NCBI GenBank assembly: GCA_003993805.1
Contig: RSEF01000001.1
Coordinates: forward strand, 178,436,233-178,500,232
Source: Himantopus leucocephalus
Lineage: Eukaryota > Chordata > Aves > Charadriiformes > Recurvirostridae
Direction: 5' to 3'
DNA: 64,000 nt
Shown here: positions 25,463 through 34,830 of the stretch, piece after piece
Layout of the letters: each line of letters starts with the position of its first letter
How positions within the stretch are numbered: position 1 is the first letter of the stretch
Notes under the pieces: model-generated
Seen by the model: the letters and a program-made list of their open reading frames with translations, nothing else
Databases searched by the model: none
Told to the model about the DNA's origin: nothing
Translations under genes and position numbers: made by a program

Positions 25463-28400
25463 ACCGTGAGTGTACTCCCAAATCCTTGTCACTCTGTAAT
25501 TATGTTCCACATGTAAGAACTTCTGGGAACCTTCAGAGCACGTGGCTCAGCTCCAATCTGGTGTCCAGTTAGAGTAGGGTTTGACCTGATAGTTGAACTG
25601 ATTAAATGATTTGCTTCTAAGAAAAGAAAGCCTGCCTTGTCTCATCCTCTACCATCAGACATAGGTTCTTCTCCTCTCCCCCTTCTTCGCTATCAAGTCT
25701 AGTGATGATGTGGCTGCAGCGTGAGTCAATTCAGGAGGCTGACCCACTGTGCTGAGCTTTAGGTGAGACTACTTAACATCTTCAGAGTAAACTCATCTCT
25801 CTAGAATTCTGTCCCTACACTTTGACCATAAAAGGAATCTAGGGTAAGGAGACGAAGTGATGAGCTTGGATATAACGTCTGCATATAACGTCCAAAGATG
25901 AATGATTTTAATTCCACCTTGTAATGACCAACTGGAGAATTAGGGCAAATTATTTTGATTACATACCTATCTCAGCAAATTCCTGCTCTTCTGTACTGTA
26001 GTAGGTATGACTTAAAAAGTCAAAGAGAATACTGTTGTTATGTCCTGGTGAATTGGTAATGGCTAGTATTGCCAACACTGATGGAAGAAGTTTTGCAAAT
26101 AAACAATATTTTCTTTCCAATCCTAAATTAGATTTTGTTAAGACATTCAAAAAGAGGGGGAAGGTCTGCTTGCAGATAGATGTGCTTTGTTAAATACAAG
26201 ATCTAATAGTGAAAAAGGGGTGGGGACATAAGAATGGCATCTGGGATAGTCACTGGAAATGGGAATGGGAAACCTGTTCAAGGGGGAGAGAACTAAGAAG
26301 GATAAAGCCCAAGGAAGGACAATTTTTCTTAGCGTTTATCATGTTCTTGGTGCTACTTCTCTTTAAGAGGAATCAGGTGGAGGAGAATGGAAGAGCAATG
26401 CAGGAACCTGCAATAGGAAATTGTACACTGGGCATCCTATGGCTATAGAGATAAGCAAGAATGGAAAGACTGTGGTAGTTTTCAGCCTGATTTCCCAAGG
26501 ACTGTAGATGACCATGATGTATGTCTGTGCCTTTCTCTGCTACCTAACAATTTTGATCCCAGTGGTGAATTTTAATCAAAGTTTGAATTGAAGACTGCTT
26601 TCTTGAATACCTGTCTCTTAAGCTCAAGACTCAAATTCCTAAGAAACCTGTCTTTCTTCACTTTGGTGATTACACAGCCTCTAGTTCTCACATGTGAAGC
26701 TTAGGAGACACTTTGATAAGACAAGAGGCACTTAATTAGATAAAAGAGGATGAAAGTAGGGAGCAGATGAAGAGTAGCTTTAAGGATTATGGAGAGGTTA
26801 AAAAAAGAAAGCATGTAGGAAGAATTAACCTGCTGGTGAAGAGACAGGACCAAGGAAAAAGCAGCAAAGTGGGAGGGGTTTAGGAAGAAAGTGAGAAAGT
26901 GTAGCATAGCATTAATGTTCTCTAAAAGGGTTAGTATGATCCATGCAGAAATGGAAGTGATAGACAGTTTTGTAAAGTAGAGGTGATCTTTGACAAACAC
27001 ATGCACAGTCCAAGGATGATAGAGAAATAAATATGGCCTGCTTTGAAAGATGCTGAATCAGAAGGAGGAGAAACACAAATGTAATGATAAAAAACTCTAT
27101 GGTAATGACGTTTTTATCCACAGCCACTCAGCAGTGGGGGAGCAGGAGCGCAGGAAGAGAATATTAGGCAAGATGTACATTATATGGAGTTTCCCTTACG
27201 AAATGAAAACTTCTCTATTGGTCTCTTGGAATAGACTGTAGAATTTAATAGAAAACTATATTCCTGCTACAGCATTTTGCTGGATGTTTAATATGAACTA
27301 TAAAAAGCTTATTATTTGCTGTTAGTGTTATTTCAACGCAAGAGGATCCTTTTAGTTTAATCCTAAATTCCATAGGATTTTTCCATAAAAGATCACTAAA
27401 GCATCTTCAGTAGAGAGACACACACAAATATTGCGTTTACTGCTCTACCCGCCTCAGCTGGGTTACTCTCTTAGGTCTGTTACATGAAATAATATTTTGT
27501 GTGTCGCTTATTTATATTGTTTACTGCATGATCTGTTACCTGTTTTCATGAAATGTAGCCTAGTTGCATGAACTTGCCAAATGCCAGCTGAAACTAAAAT
27601 ATATAGCAATATTTACTCCATTCAGAAATGGATTTAAAATGGAGGAGTCAGGGGTGTAATAAAATAAACGACAGAAAGAAATGTTTCCTATTTAATGTGG
27701 AGATCGACAACAAACTACTTCTTAGGTATTTTTGTCAGAATAACAATTCTTTTTTCTCCTCTTCTCTAAATAGACCTATCTAAGACAGTGTCCCTGATAC
27801 ATAATAAGGTGTAAGTGGGGTTTATTCTATTGACTTTTTAAAACAATTTTTAATATTGCTTATAAAATTCTGCCAGAAAGTACTCATTTTAATCATCAGT
27901 CAGCATTTTTATTATATTATAATCCTTAATTGATTGACGTTTAATCACAGTCTTTGTATTTTACTATCCCTTGTCTCATAAGAGGCAATTTTCTCTTTAC
28001 TGTAGTTTAACAGCTGATGAAAAAGATTTAAGGAAACCTATAAACTTAAGATTGGTTAATGGTCCCTTATAAAAGAATATTACACTTCTAGGATCCATTG
28101 CACAGATGTGATACTCAATTGTAGAAATGTGCATGGGGTTTATTAAATTACAGCACAAATCTTCAGTCTTCTGAATTATTGTTCATGTTGGTATTGTTAG
28201 GCAAATGGGGAGACGCATTATTGCTTCCAGTTGTTCGCATTACTGTGGTGTAATACAGTCAGAGACAGCTGGCACATTGCTCTAGGCAAATGCAGAGCTA
28301 GAGCAGCTGCAGACTTCTGGGCCCCAAGTGAAGGTCCAGCACCGCTGAGTCAGTACTGGGTGGCTCATCAAAAGATGTCCAGAAATTAAAAGAAAAAAAG

Positions 28401-30846
28401 TTGCTTTTTCTCAGAGCGCGCATGCTGAGTTTTGTGCAACTAATTAACATGGCCTTTTTCTGTTTGTATGGAAACCACTGAACAAGCAAAAGCAACGGCA
28501 AAACCATTTGTCCTAATTGTATTGCAGAGGGCGAACTGCAGATATTGTTGGCTTCACTTATGGCAACACAGAAGATGAGAAGTTCTCAATGTGGCACGAA
28601 GAGTTAATGTTTTCACAAACTTTGAGTTCTAATGAATGATGTTTAAAAATAAATGCACAAGTGTAGTTTGCATCCAACTGTGAGAATGTTCTGTTAAAAT
28701 CAAAGATTTTATGATTTAGATCATAGATATTAGATAGTTAGGTAATACATCCGTTCTTCATGGGTTCAAAAATCACAAGAAATCATTCAAATAATTAAAA
28801 CAATCTGCTTTGAATTCTTGCATGGCCCAGCCTGCTGTATCTCACCCAGCACATCCAAATTCCAGCCCAGTAACTTTGATCAAACATATCTTCCAGGAAA
28901 ACTTCCATTGCTCCATAATGTCACAAGTCCCTTTGTTAAAATAGTTACTGTTAAAAATATTAATTTTATTCCACTTTGAACTGCTGTCACCTCCAACCTT
29001 TGTGTCTCATTGTGGAACAGCAAGACCTATAGGGACCTCTCAGAATTTTGTTTCTTTTTAGGCTACTAAAAGGAGTGCATTTGTCTTCTGAGAGAGGAAT
29101 ACGCAACTTTAACTTTAAAGGTAACATTCTGGCCCTGCTGCAGACAAGGAGCAAATTGCCTTCAGAGCCATTCAGGGTGCAGCACCTTAGAGCCTCCCAT
29201 TTCCAACCTGGAATTCCTTCTGCTGGACCACAAATTAGAGTTGGAAGAGGTGTAAGCTCCTACGTGCACTTCCTAAAACATGATGAGCATGCTTTAATTA
29301 ATGCAGCGTATGCTCTGATTTTTAACCCAGATTTGTTCTAATAAGACTATTATTGACAAAAAAACCCCACATAAATGTGCAAGTTCTTAATTTTAAACAG
29401 GTGCACATCTCATAAGTCATTTGGTTATTTCGATATACTCCATAATTTTGTTTAGAAACACATAATATTTGATTGCTTTTCTGTCTAACTTGGATTATGT
29501 GAGCCAACATCGAGAATGGTGGCTTGGAAAAAAGGGAGCTGCCAACAAAATCTTGCCAAATCAGATAAGATGCCGAACAATAGCGGTGCACTTGAGAAGG
29601 GGCAAGAAACCATTAGAATCTTTATGAGAGCTCGGTGTGCCCTTACTTCCAGTTAGGATCCAAATTTAAGTGGGTGGTTGAATCCTCCATCAGTTTTTGG
29701 CAATCAGAGTGTATAGCAAATTTGCCAATCCTTTTTGTCAGCTGTGTCTAGCTAAGAGATTGCAACTTTTTCTTTTGACTGATACTCTTGAGATAATTGC
29801 TATGTTTTGCATGCTTTGGGAGCATTTTGCTGCCATCTGTTTTACCCTGTGTTACACTTGAAAGCCGCATGAAGACTGAAGTTAGGACACCTTCAGAGAC
29901 AAAATGTAGCAGCTAGTTTTCCAGGTAGGGCTTCTCACTAAAAAAAATTATATCGGCCCCCTGGAGTTTCATGGTCATCCACTGACCTCTGTATCTTAAG
30001 ATGTTAAGAATTACCACACCTCTAGAACCCAAAACTAGGTTGAATATGAATTAAATGGGTTTTTCTGTGTGTAATAGAGTTGTTATCTCTGGTCAGCAGT
30101 TGATGTCCAAGTTGAATTCTCTCTTATTCCACAATGGAGGGGTGATTGGGTGCTTTCTGGGGTTCCCTGAGACTCTAAAGCTTCAGCCCCTTTTTTGGCA
30201 CTAAAAAGTCCCCTACAGTTGTCTCTAAATGACACCTGTTTGATAGCATTCTTTAACAGGGCAGAAGGTATGTTTCCCACAATGATAAAAGGTTGGAATG
30301 GAGTCTCTGTAGGATGCTGCTTGGCTGAGTTCCTGTTAGTATGCTTATTTTCATTCTTCTGGGATTTTATTGTACTATTAATGATATGTGAGGGAGTTCA
30401 GAGCCTTAGACAGACATCTTTTAAATTATTTTAATCTAAATGAATTAATTGTGTCTACCCTTAGAAAACTATGTCAGCTCACTACAAGCTTATGTGCTGC
30501 AAAAGCCTTTAACCTGATCTCATTCAAGTTGTTTCCAAACTTTACATTCTTCCACAATATCCACAAGAAATCCAGAATCATAAGAATAAAATAAGATAAG
30601 GTAGGGTATCTGTAGGGCACTTTCTTCTCTGTATTTATAACTGTGAAGTCAAGGCAAGAATTGTCTCTTTCAGTGGCTCTTAGGTCAATAGGTCTGAGTA
30701 TCATTACTTGGGATAGTGAGGTATCACCCCGTTGTTAGTATAACTTTTACATACTCAGGTTATGCTCTCAGTGCATATCCATATCCATTTGAAGCAGAGC
30801 GAATGTGAGCAGCTCCGAAATGTCGCTGAAGCAAACCTGCAGATTT
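25463..30846. other. unique non-coding DNA with purine-skewed kilobase
   Basis: No gene is supported. From about 26150 to 27190 the plus strand is strongly enriched in purines, giving long pyrimidine-rich antisense frames (26701-27006, 26912-27127) that look like composition artefacts. Around 28000-28620 the sequence is moderately complex, repeat-free, and contains a CAGCTG core and an AP-1-like TGAGTCA core near 28346. Small frames elsewhere are unrecognised. Confidence 0.5.
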
Positions 30847-30860
30847 CATTTGCGCAAATG
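30847..30860. promoter_or_regulatory. palindromic C/EBP-like site
   Basis: CATTTGCGCAAATG is a perfect 14-bp palindrome with the TTGCGCAA core that matches the ideal C/EBP binding palindrome. A second half-site-like GTTTGCAAAT overlaps its right end at 30860-30869. It lies inside a moderately complex repeat-free block (about 30750-31040). Binding is inferred from the motif only. Confidence 0.3.
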
Positions 30861-31064
30861 TTTGCAAATACCCCTTGCCCCTATGCTCTACTCCCTACCC
30901 TGCAACAAAACATTCAACTCTCCGTGAACAAAGACAAAGAGCCGGAGCAGTTCAGGCGGTATTTGGCATGCGTGTTATTCAGCAGGTGCGTGCTAAATTG
31001 CATTAGACTTAACACCAGGAATCGGATCACTAATTGGGCACCAATGTGAAGAGTTTTTCTCATT

Positions 31065-31151
31065 TGGGACCTGAATTGCAACACTCATATCCCTTTAGGC
31101 AAGACATCACAACCTTCCTATCCCAAAGCAACAGCGCTACCGCTTGAGCTA
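31065..31151 (-). repeat. tRNA-like SINE relic
   Basis: On the minus strand the sequence contains TAGCTCAAGCGGTAGCGC (31151-31134), which fits an RNA polymerase III A-box in a tRNA D-arm layout. About 50 bases further on is GTTGCAATTC (near 31082-31073), a degenerate B-box in the T-arm position. The extra spacing recalls tRNAs with a long variable arm, but the acceptor stem is not evident, so a functional tRNA is unlikely. It fits a decayed tRNA-derived retroposon of the kind frequent in reptile genomes. Confidence 0.4.
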
Positions 31152-32927
31152 AAAGAGAATCTCCATTAGCTAACAGTAGTAGCACTTACTGTATATCCTG
31201 TTTCTAGGCTGCAAGCCGCAACAGGGGAAAATCATTATAATCCCTTAGTGATTTATAATCATTGTGATTTTAGGGCTCTGTTTTTTTCTAACTTTTCATT
31301 TATTTTTAATTCTGTGTGCAATCGTTTGGATGAAATAAGCAAAGAGTGCACTCAAAATTCAGACAAAAGAGATTTTCATTTTTTAGGGAGGTTGGAGAAA
31401 TTAAGCATGTTTGATATTCTTGTCGCTCCTCATTTCTTTGCTCCCTCATTCCTACTGTTTCAAAACCATGAAATTTTTTCTCACTGTCCCTCTTTTACAA
31501 GCCACAAAAGGCTGTAAAAAGAACCTAATGTTACATTTATAAAAACTGAAAAATGTCAGTTTTTCCCTCATGAATAACAGTGCCTGGGGGTGCAGCTCTT
31601 TCTCAAGCTTGTCTATGATGGGTCATAGGCATAGTACCTAGGTCCAAGTAGAAGTATTCAGCTCCTTATGACATCAAACCACCTACTCCACATCTGAGGG
31701 AGTTCCTGACTTGAAGCACACACAGCTAAAGGATTTCATCTGTTGCACCTCAGTCGTGAGAAGTAGGTGGTTATAGACTCCTTCTGTCTGCTGAGAGTTA
31801 AGTGTCCTGAGACTCAAATCAGCTGTTCTTCTCAAGTACTTTGTGCTCTGTGGACAACAGGAGTACATACCTGCATATTATTGAGATCACTCATATTCCT
31901 ATTCAGTCACAGTGCTCGACATAACATTTCTCTTTTCACATAGGCTGATGATACTATTATGGTCACTTCTAAATAGTGCTTAGATTTTAATTTCTAAAGG
32001 CAGCTTGTTATGTGGGATTGTTTCCACACCCCTACACCTGTCTCCCTGAAATTGCTTCATTCCTATTAAATTAATATTTTTTGCCAGGTTTTCTTTCTTT
32101 AGATACTTCTACAACAGGAATTATACGATACTGTTCTTACATTACCAAAAAGATAGGACACCACTTCAGACAGAAGGGTCTTTATTTAGCTAAGGAATTG
32201 TGTATATTCTTCATTTAAAATGCTCCAAGAGTATCCCAAGCATGAATGCAAGTGCTCTGCTGAAACAAGGTCACAGAAAGCAGCAGGCACAGATCATTTT
32301 ATGATTAATTATTTCCTCATCAATTAAAATTTGTATTCAAAATAAATTTTATTGTTACTAATTTTTTGCCTCACTAGATATTCTTCTTGCTCTTAAAACA
32401 CCTTCCGATCTAGTTCCTAAGAAGAAGTCCTGTCAATCAGTAGTAATAGTTGAAATTACAGAATTATCCTGTAAGGAATTATTATACTTCAGTTTCCTTC
32501 TCTTTCCAACCCAAATGAAAAGATGGAATTTAAATAATTTCCTAGGAAATCAGATACTCAGGAAAATGTAATCTGAAATTCTATGGAAATATATAATTTG
32601 AAAGTCAAAATGATAGAGATCAAAATGAAGTGATTTTTCTCTGTTCAAGCAAGGGCTTTAATTAGCTGACTTCCAGGAATGAGTTGCGGAGTGGGGGGGT
32701 TGTGTCTACCAACCAGTTCTTTCTGATAGAAAACTCTTCCATCAGGGACGATTTTTTTCATATTGGTAGTTTTAACTATATTCTCATCCCAGGATGAGGG
32801 AAGAAATGAATGCACAGAACCAGAACACAAGTGTCTTTCAAAGCTAAGCACATTTACACCTACCTCAGAGACTACTCCCCTGCTGATCCATTTCTGCAGT
32901 TGCAGAGAATTTCACTGGGGTTCACTT
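31152..32927. other. unique AT-rich non-coding DNA
   Basis: Nothing recognisable beyond short T runs. The frames at 31248-31517 (plus), 31683-31868 (minus) and 32645-32851 (minus) have no known product. Confidence 0.6.
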
Positions 32928-33284
32928 GTCACTCACTGGCAGCCAAAAATTGACACCTGTTCCAGAGGAGAAAATCAGAAGAGATTCAGTTAAAAAAATG
33001 TGTGGGGTGGTATTATTCCCTCCTGGTGACCGCAAAGTCCTTCACAGAAACTTCCCTAGCTCCGAATGGCCAGCCGTTCCTTCTTGCAGCACATTCATCA
33101 TCAAACATTATTGCATAAACAGAACATGGAGTCATTCGCTGAATACATCATTTCTCCCCCTCATTATTGATGAGTTAAAGGTTATCAATAAGTCAGACAA
33201 ATGCAATAAATCATCTGCTTTTTGTCAGACTATTATATATTCTTTGTATGTTCTGTAGTTATAACTAATTCCTGAGGCTTGCTT
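32928..33284 (+). repeat. direct repeat A, copy 1 (likely contig-end duplicate)
   Basis: This 357-bp segment recurs at 33287-33643 at a constant offset of 359 bases, separated only by a single N at 33285. I count nine single-base differences. The matching open frames at 32926-33258 and 33279-33599 are an effect of this copy relation, not a gene family. Confidence 0.9.
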
Positions 33285-33285
33285 N
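33285..33285. other. single-N contig join
   Basis: One ambiguous base separates two near-identical direct copies, the pattern left when an assembler scaffolds two contigs whose ends actually overlap. Confidence 0.9.
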
Positions 33286-33286
33286 C

Positions 33287-33643
33287 GTCACTCACTGGCA
33301 GCCAAAAATTGACACCTGTTCCAGAGAAGAAAATCAGAAGAGATTCAGTTAAAAAAATGGGTGGGGTGGTATTATTCCCTCCTGGTGACCGCAAAGTCCT
33401 TCACAGAAACTTCCCTAGCTCCGAATGGCCAGCCGTTCCTTCTTGCTGCACATTCATCATCAAACGTTATTGCATAAACAGAACATGGAGTCATTCTCTG
33501 AATACATCATTTCTCCCACTCATTATTGATGAGTTAAAGGTTATCAATAAGTCAGAGAGATGCAATAAATCATCTGCTTTTTGTCAGACTATTATATAGT
33601 CTTTGTATGTTCTGTAGTTATAACTAATTCCTGAGGCTTGCTT
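33287..33643 (+). repeat. direct repeat A, copy 2
   Basis: Second copy of 32928-33284. Its last base abuts copy 1 of repeat B, so the two duplications tile end to end as overlapping contig ends would. Confidence 0.9.
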
Positions 33644-33739
33644 GCTGTGATTTTAACTTCTGTTATAACATTGTTACATACAATGAATTGAAGCAAAAGA
33701 CTACAAACAACCCACCTTTGGTCTAGACGTGTAACTCTT
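33643..33739 (+). repeat. direct repeat B, copy 1
   Basis: This 97-bp segment is repeated at 33741-33837 across a single N at 33740. I see one difference (a T/C change in the 'aacttctgtt' stretch). Confidence 0.9.
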
Positions 33740-33740
33740 N
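33740..33740. other. single-N contig join
   Basis: Ambiguous base between the two copies of repeat B. Confidence 0.9.
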
Positions 33741-33837
33741 TGCTGTGATTTTAACTTCCGTTATAACATTGTTACATACAATGAATTGAAGCAAAAGACT
33801 ACAAACAACCCACCTTTGGTCTAGACGTGTAACTCTT
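33741..33837 (+). repeat. direct repeat B, copy 2
   Basis: Second copy of 33643-33739, identical except for one base. Confidence 0.9.
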
Positions 33838-33872
33838 CAGTAAAAATAGCTAAGCCCACAGTGGCTTTTGAC

Positions 33873-33894
33873 TTTTTTTTTTTTAAAAAAAAAA
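33873..33894. repeat. T12-A10 inverted homopolymer pair
   Basis: Twelve T are followed directly by ten A, a perfect self-complementary tract with no loop. Such tracts are prone to polymerase slippage and may contribute to the broken assembly here. Confidence 0.9.
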
Positions 33895-34033
33895 CGAACT
33901 CCCATGTTTGCCTGACTAACAAACTGGGATTTCTTAATTAATTTAACGTGTAGATGCCTATAATGGATGCCTACATATAAGCACATCAATGGAAGGAAAT
34001 ATGCGTTTCTAAACCACAGCTTATCTGCGCTAT

Positions 34034-34172
34034 TGTCTATGTCTTTATTAAGAGGAGAGAAATCTTCTTAATAGAGTATTATTAGGACGATACAGCCCGT
34101 GCTCCACAGGTTTACCTGGAGGGGTCCTGGGAGGTGTGGTTTGCAGCAGTCCATGTCTGGTGACACGAATCT
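34034..34172 (+). repeat. direct repeat C, copy 1
   Basis: This 139-bp segment is repeated at 34175-34312 across a single N at 34173, with a few substitutions and a one-base length difference in a G run. Confidence 0.9.
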
Positions 34173-34173
34173 N
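34173..34173. other. single-N contig join
   Basis: Ambiguous base between the two copies of repeat C. Confidence 0.9.
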
Positions 34174-34174
34174 C

Positions 34175-34312
34175 TGTCTATGTCTTTATTAAGAGGAGAG
34201 AAATCTTATTAATAGAGTATTATTAGGACGATACAACCCGTGCTCCACAGGTTTACCTGGGGGGTCCCGGGAGGTGTGGTTTGCAGCAGTCCATGTCTGG
34301 TGACACGAATCT
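34175..34312 (+). repeat. direct repeat C, copy 2
   Basis: Second copy of 34034-34172, ending where copy 1 of repeat D begins. Confidence 0.9.
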
Positions 34313-34344
34313 CAGACCGCCAGACAGTGCAAAATACCTGGAAG
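34312..34344 (+). repeat. direct repeat D, copy 1
   Basis: This 33-bp segment is repeated at 34346-34378 across a single N at 34345, with one G/T difference. Confidence 0.9.
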
Positions 34345-34345
34345 N
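34345..34345. other. single-N contig join
   Basis: Ambiguous base between the two copies of repeat D. Confidence 0.9.
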
Positions 34346-34378
34346 TCAGACCTCCAGACAGTGCAAAATACCTGGAAG
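34346..34378 (+). repeat. direct repeat D, copy 2
   Basis: Second copy of 34312-34344. Confidence 0.9.
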
Positions 34379-34730
34379 GAAAGAGAATCAGCCCTTACAG
34401 CAGACACACATGTTACAGTTAGTATAACTTTTGCTATATCACACATACATTTAGTAAAATAAAACCTGACACAGATTTTGAAGAACTACTCAGCATTTCT
34501 TTTCTGATGTTCTTTTTCTGTGGTATTAGGTAAAATAAGTTCTTCCCAGACACACTCATCTCATTCCTTGTTAGCAGAATGATTTCTAGTTATTGTAAGT
34601 GTCTCTTTTCAGATCTCTTCACCCTCTTCTTCTTTGGTACTTGCTTTGGTATCAGAAAAGGATGGTAGTAGATGGTCTTTGAATGATGAAAAATGAGGAC
34701 ATGGATTTATAACAGCCTATATTCATTACA

Positions 34731-34830
34731 NNNNNNNNNNNNNNNNNNNNNNNNNNNNNNNNNNNNNNNNNNNNNNNNNNNNNNNNNNNNNNNNNNNNNN
34801 NNNNNNNNNNNNNNNNNNNNNNNNNNNNNN
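34731..34830. other. 100-N assembly gap
   Basis: Exactly 100 N, a conventional placeholder length, so the true gap size is unknown. The minus-strand open frame that spans it (34652-34915) is an artefact of translating N. Confidence 0.97.

Noticed and set aside
26701..27127. Minus-strand frames rich in Leu, Phe and Ser resembling membrane proteins
   Set aside because: Hydrophobic residues follow from pyrimidine-rich codons in the purine-skewed region; no start context or homology supports a gene.
32926..33599. Two nearly identical open frames that look like tandem paralogous genes
   Set aside because: They arise from the duplicated contig ends around the single N at 33285; neither resembles a known protein.
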